A stretch of 36,428 nt of DNA from Prevotellaceae bacterium (GCA_031279695.1 JAITIA010000182.1:1-36428), one strand, 5' to 3'. Shown: positions 15,703 through 23,792, counted from the stretch's first letter. The notes: generated by a model from the sequence alone, not told the origin. Made by a program: numbers and translations.

Positions 15703-16656
15703 TCATTGTTTTTTGTGCAAATCTATCAAAATAGGACGCAGATTGTAGCCTTTTTCTTTGAGCAGGCTCACCACGCTTTTAATATCGTTATACTCAAGAA
15801 TATGCGCCATTCCCACGCCTGCAAACAGGGTTTTGCCGTCTTTTATATAATTGTCGATACGGTTTGCCATGTTTATATTTCTGTTTTTCAGAAATATCGA
15901 ATCGAAGGCAGGCGTCGAGGATATCATTTTAAATTCTTGTTCCAACTCTTTCAGAATATCAGTGTTTTGGTCGCGATATGCTTCCGAAAGTTTTCTGAAA
16001 GTTTTTTTTCCGAAATCGAACAAGGTCATATTTGCCTTTTTAGCATAGTCGTAACATTCAATAATTCCGCGAGCCTGTTCTGCCAGAGAGATTTTATCCA
16101 TTGCATCAAGTTGTTCATCAATGGTTTCGATGCCAAAAATATTTTTGTTCTGTTCAAGAGCATAAGTATTTAGCACGGCTTCGACGGGTTGTATCGACAA
16201 AGGATTTTCGACCATCAGAAATACTTGAATAAAAAACGGTTTCATAAATTTAAACCTGTCGCCCATCAGACGGACAATGGGTATTTGCTGAATTTCGTTG
16301 TAAATTTCGTCGCCAAACAGGATATTGAGCGTGCTGTCTTCGTAAGGGATTTGCGAGCGACGCATCACAGTTTGCTGGTCTATTTTGTTCATATCCACTT
16401 CCAAAGCAAAATTGTCGCACAGGTCAATTGCCTCAAAAATCTCTTTTGGAAGTCGGTATATCAAAGTATCGTAAAGATGAATAGTTCCGTAGAGAAACGA
16501 GGGTTGCGACAGCCCGTTGCCGGAAATTTCCCACAGGAGCGAAAATTTGTCGGAAGTTTTGAAATTCTGACTGTTACCGCAGCACAAACAGCCGGTTACC
16601 ACTGCCATCAGGGTTGTTGTTTTCAGTATTTTTTCTAATTTTCTCATGATAATCAA
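15703..16656 (-). CDS. TraB/GumN-family lipoprotein
   Basis: The 317-residue protein has a lipoprotein signal (VVTGC, Cys23; a start at the later methionine, 16647, is equally likely) and a TraB/GumN domain. Typical marks are SFLYGTIHLYD (53-63), FALEVDM (83-89) and, near the end, LFAGVGMAHILEY. This fold is related to Tiki-type metalloproteases; the GTIH histidine and the glutamate are the expected metal ligands. The substrate is unknown. It lies after the tRNA-Cys gene and a strong hairpin, and no -7 box is visible between, so its promoter is uncertain. Confidence 0.85.
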   Translation of the reverse strand: MIIMRKLEKILKTTTLMAVVTGCLCCGNSQNFKTSDKFSLLWEISGNGLSQPSFLYGTIHLYDTLIYRLPKEIFEAIDLCDNFALEVDMNKIDQQTVMRRSQIPYEDSTLNILFGDEIYNEIQQIPIVRLMGDRFKFMKPFFIQVFLMVENPLSIQPVEAVLNTYALEQNKNIFGIETIDEQLDAMDKISLAEQARGIIECYDYAKKANMTLFDFGKKTFRKLSEAYRDQNTDILKELEQEFKMISSTPAFDSIFLKNRNINMANRIDNYIKDGKTLFAGVGMAHILEYNDIKSVVSLLKEKGYNLRPILIDLHKKQ

Positions 16657-16684
16657 ATATTTAATATTTCTGTGATAATTAATT

Positions 16685-16714
16685 GAGGCAATTCCGGCAA
16701 GCCGGAACTGCCTC
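16685..16714 (-). terminator. Strong hairpin after the tRNA genes
   Basis: GAGGCA (16685-16690) pairs with TGCCTC (16709-16714), and TTCCGGC (92-98) pairs with GCCGGAA (701-707), with one mismatch between. It lies just past the 3' end of tRNA-Cys. No T-run follows, so it may act as a processing or attenuation structure rather than a simple terminator. Confidence 0.55.
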
Positions 16715-16720
16715 TAATTG

Positions 16721-16791
16721 AGGTACCAAGCAGATTCGAACTGCTGTACGCGGTTTTGCAGACCGCTGCCTGACCACTCGGCCATAGTACC
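16721..16791 (-). tRNA. tRNA-Cys (GCA)
   Basis: The minus strand folds as a 71-nt tRNA. The acceptor arm is GGTACTA with TGGTACC (one G-U pair) and the discriminator is T, as expected for Cys. The anticodon arm GCGGT-CTGCAAA-ACCGC has anticodon GCA. The T arm is AGCAG-TTCGAAT-CTGCT. CCA is not encoded. It lies 4 nt after tRNA-Ser and is probably made from the same transcript. Confidence 0.96.
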
Positions 16792-16795
16792 ATTG

Positions 16796-16882
16796 CGGTG
16801 AGGGGGGGATTCGAACCCCCGGTAGAGTTTCCCCTACGTCAGTTTAGCAAACTGGTGGTTTCAGCCACTCACCCACCTCACC
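16796..16882 (-). tRNA. tRNA-Ser (GCT)
   Basis: The 87-nt class II tRNA has acceptor GGTGAGG with CCTCACC and discriminator G. The anticodon loop TTGCTAA gives anticodon GCT. The long variable arm (GTAGGG-GAAA-CTCTAC) is the serine hallmark. The T arm is GGGGG-TTCGAAT-CCCCC. CCA is not encoded. Confidence 0.96.
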
Positions 16883-16911
16883 GGTGCAAAAACCGTCTTT
16901 CAAAACGGCGC

Positions 16912-16920
16912 ACAAAAGTA
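16912..16920 (-). promoter_or_regulatory. Predicted promoter -7 box for the tRNA pair
   Basis: The minus strand reads TACTTTTGT, a full match to TAnnTTTGY, about 30 bp before the tRNA-Ser 5' end. Confidence 0.6.
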
Positions 16921-16960
16921 CTGCTAATTTTTCGTTCTAACTAATTTTTTTGAAAAAAAA

Positions 16961-17434
16961 TTATTTTTCGTTCAAAACTTCAAAGATTTTGATGACTGCC
17001 GGAGAGGCTGCAAACTTCTCAAGCACAGCGCCAAAAGCCTTAAAATGATCGGTGGCAAAATGTGTATCAACTGCTGCCGGAGATTTCCACTCCTCAACGA
17101 ACACAAACTTGTTTTTTTCCTTCAAATCGGCGAACAAATTGTAAGTAATGTTGCCTTCTTCGGCTTTACTTTTGGCGAGAACGTCCTGCGCGCCTGCCAA
17201 AAAATCGGCAACTTTGTCGGATTTAATTTCGACATAAGCAGTGATAACGACTTTTTTGATTTTTACACTGCATGAATCTTTTGCGCAGCAGGGTTTTTCC
17301 TTTTTGCAGCAGGCTGCTTCTTTTGCATCTTTTGAGCAGCACGATTTTTCCTTGTCCTTGTGTCCGCAACAATCGCACGAAACAAGCGAAAACGCCATAA
17401 CTACGATGGCAATCAGAGATAAATATTTTTTCAT
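16961..17434 (-). CDS. Cys-pair lipoprotein with antibiotic-biosynthesis-monooxygenase domain
   Basis: The 157-residue product has a lipoprotein signal (FSLVSC, Cys20) and then a Lys/Glu-rich linker with cysteine pairs at 22-23, 32-33, 42-43 and 49-50 plus Cys55. The C-terminal half (60-157) is an ABM-type ferredoxin-like domain: ITAYVEIKSDKVADFL, EEGNITYNLF, FVFVEEWKSPAAVDTHF and HFKAFGAVLE. This fold covers small monooxygenases and heme-degrading enzymes. The cysteine pairs could bind metal or form disulfides in the periplasm. It follows the MORN lipoprotein by about 50 bp and may share its transcript. Confidence 0.85.
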   Translation of the reverse strand: MKKYLSLIAIVVMAFSLVSCDCCGHKDKEKSCCSKDAKEAACCKKEKPCCAKDSCSVKIKKVVITAYVEIKSDKVADFLAGAQDVLAKSKAEEGNITYNLFADLKEKNKFVFVEEWKSPAAVDTHFATDHFKAFGAVLEKFAASPAVIKIFEVLNEK

Positions 17435-17484
17435 CTTTTTTGAATTTTTATAATAACATTAATTAAATTTAAATTTCATTTCAT

Positions 17485-18168
17485 TCAGTATCTGGCATCA
17501 ACAGCGCCTTCCCGTCCTCTTTTGCTGGTGTAAACTGCCCGCACTTTTGTTCCGCTCTGAAACGATACCAAAACGCCTTCGCCTTTCGCGGTGGGGATTT
17601 TGACAAGTTTGCCGTTCTTTTCCATTGTGTAGAACTGCGTGGCTTTAAACGATTTGTCGTCAAGTTCCATTTTCAGGCTTCCGCCGCTTGTTCGGAATTT
17701 GATTTTCGGTTGCTGAATGGGTTTACCCTCAGAATCAAATTCTTCGAGTGGGGGAACAGGTACGCCGGTTTCGTACTTGACTTTTGCTGTAACGGCTCCA
17801 TCTTTTTTATAAAACTGGGATATTCCCTGCTCCTTGCCGTTTTCGTATGGCGTTTCGCTGTACTTTTCACCTGTTTCATAATACATTACAAACATTCCGT
17901 TACGTTTTGCGTCTTTGTACTCGATAGTCGAGCGCAGTTTTCCGTCGAGGTAGTATTCCTTGGCTTCTCCATTTACTTTGCCATCAACAAATAACATTTC
18001 TTGCACAACAATGCCATTCTTATAAAGATAGCGTTTAAAATTAAGTGTATCGACCTTATCGTCTTTATACTCATAAAAGTAGCCGTTTGTTGGCGGCTTA
18101 GGTTTTTTGGGCGCTTCCGCACAGGCGATAATCATCGCCAAAACTGTGATAAACAATAATTTTTTCAT
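17485..18168 (-). CDS. MORN-variant repeat lipoprotein (YwqK-like)
   Basis: The start at 18168 (MKKLLFITVLAMIIACAEAP) gives a clean lipoprotein signal with the lipobox ending IIAC; a start four codons earlier also exists. Residues about 30-140 hold MORN-2 type repeats: NGIVVQEMLFVDGKVNGEAKEY, DGKLRSTIEYKDAKRNGMF, TGEKYSETPYENGKEQG and KDGAVTAKVKYETG. The C-terminal 80 residues are unlike this repeat. Databases often label such proteins as YwqK-type antitoxins; that function is not supported here because no toxin is next to it. It lies 24 bp after the AraD-like gene. Confidence 0.8.
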   Translation of the reverse strand: MKKLLFITVLAMIIACAEAPKKPKPPTNGYFYEYKDDKVDTLNFKRYLYKNGIVVQEMLFVDGKVNGEAKEYYLDGKLRSTIEYKDAKRNGMFVMYYETGEKYSETPYENGKEQGISQFYKKDGAVTAKVKYETGVPVPPLEEFDSEGKPIQQPKIKFRTSGGSLKMELDDKSFKATQFYTMEKNGKLVKIPTAKGEGVLVSFQSGTKVRAVYTSKRGREGAVDARY

Positions 18169-18192
18169 AACAAGTTTCATTTATTTTAATTT

Positions 18193-18864
18193 TTAATTAT
18201 TATCCGATAAATATCTTTCATAATGGACGTTTACCTGCTTGGCGGTCAAAATGTTCAGTTGAGGATTGATTTGCAGGGTGATATATGCCATTCCTGCAAT
18301 TTCCTCGATAACAGAAGCATTTCGCAAAGCGGCGTCCAAATCTTTGCCCCAGACAAAGGGTCCGTGCCTGTTTACCAGAACGGCAGGGGTTTTGAAGGGG
18401 TCGAGATCTTTCAATGCTTCGACAATGACATGACCGGTGGCTTCTTCGTAGTTTTTTTCCGACTCCAAATCGGTCAATTCTCTGGTACACGGTATTTCGC
18501 CGTAGAAGCGGTCGATATGCGTAATCCCCAGAGGTGGAATGCTTTGCCCCGCCTGCGCCCAGCACGACGCATACATTGAATGTGTGTGGGCTATTGCGCC
18601 GATTTCGGGAAAACTGTTGTAGATAACTAAATGAGTTAAAGCATCGAACGAGGGTTTTTTCAGCCCGTCGAGAACTTTTCCCTGTAAATTCATAACAACC
18701 ATATCGCCCGGACGGATGTCCTGTATGTTTGTTTTATGAGGTTTGATAACCATTACCCCCGATTTTCTGTCCACCGCGCTGATATTTCCCCACGATTGCA
18801 GGGTTGTCTGGCGCTTTATCAACTCGATTGTTGCATTGTAAACCTGTTCTTTAAAAGCAAGCAT
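18193..18864 (-). CDS. araD: AraD-like class II aldolase/epimerase lacking the C-terminal tyrosine
   Basis: The 223-residue protein aligns over its whole length with L-ribulose-5-phosphate 4-epimerase. Matching points are SWGNISAVDR (24-33), KPSFDALTH with D74, the zinc ligands H93 and H95 in AHTHS, D118 in THIDRFYGE, and H167 in NRHGPFVWGK. It ends nine residues after H214, which matches E. coli H218. In E. coli the partner base Tyr229 lies eleven residues past that point, so its equivalent is absent. The enzyme may have altered activity, or another residue may serve. It leads a minus-strand unit with the MORN and Cys-pair lipoproteins. Confidence 0.85.
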   Translation of the reverse strand: MLAFKEQVYNATIELIKRQTTLQSWGNISAVDRKSGVMVIKPHKTNIQDIRPGDMVVMNLQGKVLDGLKKPSFDALTHLVIYNSFPEIGAIAHTHSMYASCWAQAGQSIPPLGITHIDRFYGEIPCTRELTDLESEKNYEEATGHVIVEALKDLDPFKTPAVLVNRHGPFVWGKDLDAALRNASVIEEIAGMAYITLQINPQLNILTAKQVNVHYERYLSDNN

Positions 18865-18892
18865 CCTGTTATTTTCTTTAAAATTTCAAACG

Positions 18893-18901
18893 ACAAAAGT
18901 A
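18893..18901 (-). promoter_or_regulatory. Predicted promoter -7 box for the AraD-like unit
   Basis: The minus strand reads TACTTTTGT. A TTTG (18925-18928) lies 23 bp upstream, fitting the phylum -33/-7 pattern. The leader would be about 20-25 nt. Confidence 0.65.
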
Positions 18902-18984
18902 ATACATTTTTTTTAATTACACATCAAAAAAATTTTTTTTGTTGAAAAAAGAGAAATTTATGTTGTGGACTGCGACGGAATTTT

Positions 18985-19048
18985 ACGGAGAGAAAAAATC
19001 GGTGCATTTAACTCCGTTGAAGGCTGCGCCGTTAAAATGGCACAGCCT
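18985..19048 (+). other. Two adjacent stem-loops, possible structured repeat
   Basis: ACGGAG (18985-18990) pairs with CTCCGT (19012-19017). AGGCTG plus GCC (19021-19030) pairs with GGC plus CAGCCT (19039-19048) across one mismatch with loop GTTAAAAT. No T-run follows, so it is not a standard terminator. Confidence 0.35.
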
Positions 19049-19375
19049 CTGTGAAGCGCTTTTCTTACATATTATATTATGTGTTTTATACATTATGGAC
19101 GGACACTATTTATCTCGCATCCCTTAGGAGAAGTTTAGCCATTGTGTTTGCCGGACGGACATTTGCGTCGCCAAACAGGGTGTGCCTTGTATCAATTATA
19201 CCTCTTCAACAAAATATTTAACCCGAAAATTCCGCTTATCAGGGTAAAACGAAAGGAAAAATACGCAAACGGCTGTTGCAAAACGATAGAAATATAAAAT
19301 CGTATAAAATAAACGTTTACATTCTGTTTTTAGCCGTTTTTGCGGGGCAGGGACTGCGAAAATCAGCCAACAAAA

Positions 19376-19406
19376 TTTGCATGTTGTATTTTTTTATTAC
19401 TTTTGC
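19376..19406 (+). promoter_or_regulatory. Predicted promoter for the Bax-inhibitor gene
   Basis: TTTG (19376-19379), an 18-bp gap, and TACTTTTGC (19398-19406) match the Bacteroidetes -33/-7 consensus well. The -7 box lies 21 bp before the chosen ATG and rules out the earlier in-frame start at 19377. Confidence 0.75.
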
Positions 19407-19427
19407 AAAAAATTTAAATGTACAATT

Positions 19428-20186
19428 ATGGCATTATTTGACAAATCTTCAAATCCAACAGTTCGCGACAGTATTTTCAAAAATGCGGTCGGAACAGGTT
19501 ATTCAACAGAAACGATGACAGTTAAAGGCACTGTGGTTAAAACCTTTATCCTGCTGTTTCTCGCTGTCTTCGCCGCCTCCTACACTTGGTCGCTTCATGT
19601 GTCCCAAATGTCGTCGTGGATGATTGGCGGCTTGATTGCCGGCTTTGTGCTTGCAATCGTCATTGTGTTTGCGCCCAAAACAGCGCCCTATCTTGCTCCG
19701 GTTTATGCACTTGCCGAAGGCTTGGCGCTTGGCGCAATTTCGTCGCTGTATAATCAGGCGTTTGCCGAACTTTTCCCCGGCATTGTTACAACCGCCGTTG
19801 CAATCACCTTACTCACAGCCCTTGTGATGCTTTTCTGCTATCAAACGGGTTTGATACGGGTAACCAACAAATTGCGCGCAACGATAGTCGTAGCGCTTGT
19901 GAGCGTGATGATTTTCTACGCGGCAATTATGTTGCTGAGCCTGTTCAAAGTACCCGGACTGGCAATGTTCTACGCCGGCTCAAGTCTCGGCAGCATAGCA
20001 ATCAGCGTTGTGATTACAATTGTTGCAGCTCTGTGTCTGCTGCTCGATTTCGACTTTATCGAACGCGGCTCGCAGTCGGGAGCGCCAAAATATTTAGAAT
20101 GGTATGGCGCGTTTTCGCTGATGGTAACCTTGGTATGGCTCTATCTCGAAATATTGAGGCTGCTCTCCAAAATTGCCAACAGGTAA
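19428..20186 (+). CDS. Bax inhibitor-1 (YccA/YetJ-like) membrane protein
   Basis: The ATG at 19428 follows the promoter and gives 252 residues. After a short N-terminus (FDKSSNPTVRDSIFKNAV) there are about seven membrane helices, ending with the aspartate-bearing C-terminal segment CLLLDFDFIERGSQSGAPKYLEWYGAF, typical of the family. Bacterial BI-1 proteins such as BsYetJ act as pH-sensitive calcium leak channels, and E. coli YccA modulates FtsH. The conserved D-x-D-x-I pattern is consistent with the calcium pH sensor. The gene stands alone, with its own promoter and terminator. Confidence 0.9.
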   Translation: MALFDKSSNPTVRDSIFKNAVGTGYSTETMTVKGTVVKTFILLFLAVFAASYTWSLHVSQMSSWMIGGLIAGFVLAIVIVFAPKTAPYLAPVYALAEGLALGAISSLYNQAFAELFPGIVTTAVAITLLTALVMLFCYQTGLIRVTNKLRATIVVALVSVMIFYAAIMLLSLFKVPGLAMFYAGSSLGSIAISVVITIVAALCLLLDFDFIERGSQSGAPKYLEWYGAFSLMVTLVWLYLEILRLLSKIANR

Positions 20187-20201
20187 ACACAAATCACATT
20201 A

Positions 20202-20247
20202 CATTTCAAGTTGCTGCTTGAATTGCAGTAACTTGAAATGTTTTTTT
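20202..20247 (+). terminator. Terminator after the Bax-inhibitor gene
   Basis: CATTTCAAGTT (20202-20212) pairs with AACTTGAAATG (20230-20240). An inner CTGC/GCAG stem and a T7 run complete a strong rho-independent terminator. Confidence 0.9.
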
Positions 20248-20282
20248 ATGATATTTATAATCAATAAAAAATATAAAAGAAT

Positions 20283-20849
20283 ATGAAACAGGATATTACT
20301 GCCGGCAGTAAAATAAAATCGATAAGAGAAATGAAATCCGTAAGCAGGGAAACACTTGCCGAACGCAGCGGACTTTCGACCGAACAAATTGCACAAATAG
20401 AAGAAGGTGATTCGCTTTCGCTGTCGCCGCTGATACAAATTGCCAGAGCGCTGGGCGTCCGTCTGGGAACTTTTCTGGACGATATCGAATCCGACCAGCC
20501 CGCCGTTTGTCATAAGGACGAACGCGATAAGGGAGTGCGCTTTATATCGTCAAAAGATACACTCAATCATCTGGACTATTACTCGCTGGCACGTAGCAAA
20601 TCGGGCAGATACATGGAGCCGTTTTTTATCGAAATCAACAATACCGGCAACGATGATTTTAAATTCTCGTCACACGAAGGCGAAGAATTTCTCTACTGCC
20701 TCGAAGGCGCTGTGGAAGTGGTTTATGGCAACAAACAGTATCGCCTCAATGCAGGCGACAGCATTTACTACGATTCCATTATCGACCACTGTATCAAATC
20801 GGTTGCCGGCTCTGCCAAAATTCTGGCAGTGGTGTATGCTCCAAATTAA
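20283..20849 (+). CDS. XRE-family regulator with C-terminal cupin
   Basis: The 188-residue protein has an N-terminal helix-turn-helix (about 8-62: IKSIREMKSVSRETLAERSG, then EQIAQIEEG). A cupin domain (about 105-187) follows, with HEGEEFLYCLEG, LNAGDSIYYDS and HCIKSV. This class senses a small ligand in the cupin. In Bacteroidetes I recall it next to an acyl-CoA synthetase gene; here the next gene is aroC, 60 bp on. The target is unknown. Confidence 0.88.
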   Translation: MKQDITAGSKIKSIREMKSVSRETLAERSGLSTEQIAQIEEGDSLSLSPLIQIARALGVRLGTFLDDIESDQPAVCHKDERDKGVRFISSKDTLNHLDYYSLARSKSGRYMEPFFIEINNTGNDDFKFSSHEGEEFLYCLEGAVEVVYGNKQYRLNAGDSIYYDSIIDHCIKSVAGSAKILAVVYAPN

Positions 20850-20909
20850 TCGACAATAGTAGAATATGCCAAAAATAATGTCCGGTTTACCGGCGCTACT
20901 CTTCAAACA

Positions 20910-21890
20910 ATGAATTCATTTGGACAGGTTTTCAGGGTTCAGATTTTCGGAGAATCGCATGGCGGCGGCGCAGGCGTCTGTATCGACGGCTGCCCCGCCG
21001 GCATTCCCCTTGTGCTCGACGATTTTAACAACGACCTGCGGCGACGGAAAAGCGGAGCCAAAGGTACTACCCCACGTTTGGAAGGCGATTTGCCGGAAAT
21101 TGTGAGCGGCGTTTATCGTAACCACACAACCGGCGCCCCGATTACCATCCTTTTTCGTAACGAAAATACACGCTCGGCTGACTATAACCGCCTGATTGCC
21201 ATGCCGCGACCGGGTCATGCCGATTTTACCGGCAACCGAAAATTCGGAGGATACAACGACCCGCGCGGCGGCGGACATTTTTCGGGGCGCATAACGCTGG
21301 GACTGGTTGCCGCCGGTGTGATTGCGAAAAAAATCATCGCTCCGGTACTCATCGACGCGCAACTGATTGAGGTTGGCGGAAGTAAAGATATTCCTACAAA
21401 AATTGCCGAAGCAATTGCCGAACACGATTCCGTTGGCGGGCTGATACATTGCCGAATAAACCACGCGCCCGTTGGCTGGGGAAGCCCTTTTTTCAACGGG
21501 CTCGAATCGACGCTGGCGCACATTCTTTTTGCCATTCCCGCCGTCAAAGGCGTGGAATTTGGCGCAGGCTTCGCCGCCGCTGCCATGAAAGGCAGCCAGC
21601 ATAACGATTGCTTTATCGACGCATCGGGCAAAACCCTGACCAACAACGCAGGAGGCATCAATGGAGGTATCTCGAACGGAAACGAAATCAACATCCGCAT
21701 CGCCGTGAAACCTACATCGAGTATCGGAAAAGAACAAACAAGTTTTAATTTTGAAACACAGACAATGGAAACCCTCTATATTGGTGGACGCCACGACGTT
21801 TGTATCGCCCTGCGCGTGCCGGTGGTTGTTGAAGCGGCGGCAGCAATTGCCCTCGCCGACTGTTGCTGTTTAAACACAAATCATGAATAA
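20910..21890 (+). CDS. aroC: Chorismate synthase
   Basis: The 326-residue enzyme makes chorismate from EPSP using reduced FMN, the last step of the shikimate pathway. Motifs are IFGESHGGG (12-20), RRKSGAKGTTPRLE, RPGHADFTGNRKFGG and RGGGHFSGRITLGLVAAG. The C-terminus has RHDVCIALRVPVVVEAAAA. The protein is somewhat shorter than the usual 350-360 residues at the C-terminus. It overlaps ddl by eight bases (ATGAATAA holds both start and stop), so their translation is probably coupled. Confidence 0.97.
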   Translation: MNSFGQVFRVQIFGESHGGGAGVCIDGCPAGIPLVLDDFNNDLRRRKSGAKGTTPRLEGDLPEIVSGVYRNHTTGAPITILFRNENTRSADYNRLIAMPRPGHADFTGNRKFGGYNDPRGGGHFSGRITLGLVAAGVIAKKIIAPVLIDAQLIEVGGSKDIPTKIAEAIAEHDSVGGLIHCRINHAPVGWGSPFFNGLESTLAHILFAIPAVKGVEFGAGFAAAAMKGSQHNDCFIDASGKTLTNNAGGINGGISNGNEINIRIAVKPTSSIGKEQTSFNFETQTMETLYIGGRHDVCIALRVPVVVEAAAAIALADCCCLNTNHE

Positions 21891-22863
21891 AAAATTGAAC
21901 ATTGCCATACTTTTTGGCGGAAATTCGTCGGAAAAAATTATCTCGGAATATAGTTCCCACACTATTGCCCGATATTTGCCAACCGACAAGTATTCAGCAT
22001 ATCGGGTCGCCGTCAGCCATAACCTCTGGACGGTGGAACTCGACGGTAATCATATCGACGTCGATAAAAACGATTTCAGTTTTACGCATTCTGGAACAAA
22101 AATAGTGTTCGATTGCGCATACATAATTATTCACGGAACGCCGGGCGAAAACGGTCTGTTACAGGCTTATTTCGAGATTTTAAATATCCCGTACACAAGC
22201 TGCAATAGTTTTGTTTCGGCTCTCACTTTCGACAAATATGCCTGCAAATGCTACCTTCGCGATTTGGGCGTGAAATTGTCGCAGGACATTCTTCTCCGTC
22301 CCAACGAGACGGCGCACGACCTGCCCTATCCGCTGTTTGTCAAGCCCAACGCCGGAGGCAGCAGTTTTGGCGTTAGCAAAGTACACTCCGCCGAAAACCT
22401 TCAGCCAGCCATCGACGCCGCCTTTGCCGAAGGCGCCGGAAATGTGCTGCTCGAAACTTTTATTGCGGGCGTCGAATTTTCGCACGGGATTTTTATTACC
22501 CACAACCGGACGCTGGAATTTCCTGTTACTCAGATAATCAGCGAAACAGATTTCTTCGACTATACCGCCAAATACGAAGGCAAATCGAAAGAAATTACTC
22601 CGGCAAATATTCCCGACCTGCTGGCAAACCGTATCAGGCAGGAAACCCGACGAATAGCCGCATATCTTGGATGCCACGGATTGGTGCGCATCGATTATAT
22701 TTATTCAAACGATGAACTGTATTTTCTTGAAATTAATACCGTTCCGGGGATGAGCGAAGCCAGCCTCGTGCCACAACAAATTGTGAAGGCGGGCTACAGT
22801 GTTGCCCAAATACTCGATTTTCTGGTCGAAGACTCAATTTCTCGAACTAAAACTCAAAAATAA
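21883..22863 (+). CDS. ddl: D-alanine--D-alanine ligase
   Basis: The 326-residue ATP-grasp enzyme joins two D-alanines for peptidoglycan. Key segments are FGGNSSEKIIS (10-20), HGTPGENGLLQAYFE, LFVKPNAGGSSFGVSK and the metal-binding LEINTVPGMSEASLVPQQ. The omega-loop DFFDYTAKYEGKS has the tyrosine/lysine pattern of true D-Ala-D-Ala ligases rather than D-lactate types. The gene overlaps aroC by eight bases and its TAA shares one base with the next ATG. Confidence 0.95.
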   Translation: MNKKLNIAILFGGNSSEKIISEYSSHTIARYLPTDKYSAYRVAVSHNLWTVELDGNHIDVDKNDFSFTHSGTKIVFDCAYIIIHGTPGENGLLQAYFEILNIPYTSCNSFVSALTFDKYACKCYLRDLGVKLSQDILLRPNETAHDLPYPLFVKPNAGGSSFGVSKVHSAENLQPAIDAAFAEGAGNVLLETFIAGVEFSHGIFITHNRTLEFPVTQIISETDFFDYTAKYEGKSKEITPANIPDLLANRIRQETRRIAAYLGCHGLVRIDYIYSNDELYFLEINTVPGMSEASLVPQQIVKAGYSVAQILDFLVEDSISRTKTQK

Positions 22864-23609
22864 TGATAGAAGTAAAGAATTTGAACAAATCGTTTGGCGA
22901 CAAGCATGTTCTGAGAAATATTTCCACCGTTTTTCACAAGGGACAAACCAATTTGATTATCGGACGCAGCGGTTCGGGTAAAACCGTACTGCTCAAATCC
23001 ATAGTTGGTTTGCACGAAATTGATTCCGGCGAAATTCATTATGGCGACGTCCGCTTCGATACCTTAAACCTGAAAAGCAAAAAACACCTGCGCCAGAAAA
23101 TCGGAATGCTCTTCCAAAGTAGCGCACTGTTCGACTTTGCCACAGTTGTTCAGAATGTTATGTTTCCCTTGCAGATGTTCACCAGCATGAGCCGCGAGGA
23201 ATGTCTCGACCGAGCCAATTTCTGTTTAAAAAGGGTCGATATTGTCAATTCCAACAATTTATCGCCATCGGAAATCAGCGGTGGCATGAAAAAACGTGTA
23301 GCAATTGCCCGCGCAATTGCTCTCAACCCCGAATATCTTTTCTGCGACGAACCCAACTCCGGTCTCGACCCGGGAACTTCTATTCTGATTGATAATCTGA
23401 TAAAAGAAATCACCGAAGAATATCAAATCACCACCATTGTGAACACCCACGACATGAATTCGGTGCTCGAAATTGGCGACAATATTATGTTTATCCACGA
23501 AGGCAACAAATGGTGGGAAGGCAATAAAAATGACGTGCTTCATTCTGATAATCCCGAACTTAACGATTTTGTCTTTATCTCGAAAATGGCTCAGATGATG
23601 AAATCCTGA
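22863..23609 (+). CDS. mlaF: MlaF-type ABC ATPase for lipid transport
   Basis: The 248-residue ATPase has Walker A GRSGSGKT (34-41), signature SGGMKKR (139-145) and Walker B YLFCDEPNSGLDP (158-170). The SGGMKKRVAIARAIA/PNSGLDP pair is typical of MlaF, which powers phospholipid transport across the envelope with MlaE and an MCE protein. Neither partner is next to it; the gene instead overlaps ddl by one base. A permease may be elsewhere on the chromosome. The terminal 40 residues (WWEGNKNDVLHSDNPEL) also match the MlaF C-terminus. Confidence 0.88.
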   Translation: MIEVKNLNKSFGDKHVLRNISTVFHKGQTNLIIGRSGSGKTVLLKSIVGLHEIDSGEIHYGDVRFDTLNLKSKKHLRQKIGMLFQSSALFDFATVVQNVMFPLQMFTSMSREECLDRANFCLKRVDIVNSNNLSPSEISGGMKKRVAIARAIALNPEYLFCDEPNSGLDPGTSILIDNLIKEITEEYQITTIVNTHDMNSVLEIGDNIMFIHEGNKWWEGNKNDVLHSDNPELNDFVFISKMAQMMKS

Positions 23610-23792
23610 CAGGTCTGAATTGTGATTTGCGGATGACCGAGGGGACAAGCCATCAACAAAATGAAATGTACTTTTTTATAAATAAGTGCTTTGACTTTAC
23701 AGACAGACTTTTAACAATTTTTTTAAATATATTTTTAAATTTGTTGATTAAAAATATATTTTCAAAAATGTGTTTAATCCAAAAATATGTAT

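Larger units (their letters stand above)
18865..19427. other. Divergent intergenic region, about 560 bp
   Basis: The region separates the minus-strand and plus-strand arms. It holds outward-facing promoters at each end (18893-18901 and 19376-19406), two adjacent stem-loops (18985-19048) and a repeated GGACGGACA (19097-19105, 19153-19161). Frames of 62 and 80 codons on the plus strand lack protein-like composition. A decayed gene or intergenic repeat is possible. Confidence 0.5.

Noticed and set aside
17485-18168. Toxin-antitoxin system suggested by the YwqK label
   Set aside because: The MORN lipoprotein has no toxin-like neighbour; the label is a database habit.
18939-19127. 62-codon plus-strand frame in the divergent gap
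   Set aside because: It runs across two stem-loops, lacks a promoter and has no domain. A repeat element is more likely.
20916-21794. 292-codon minus-strand frame
   Set aside because: It is antisense to aroC, which is certain; composition is that of a mirror frame.
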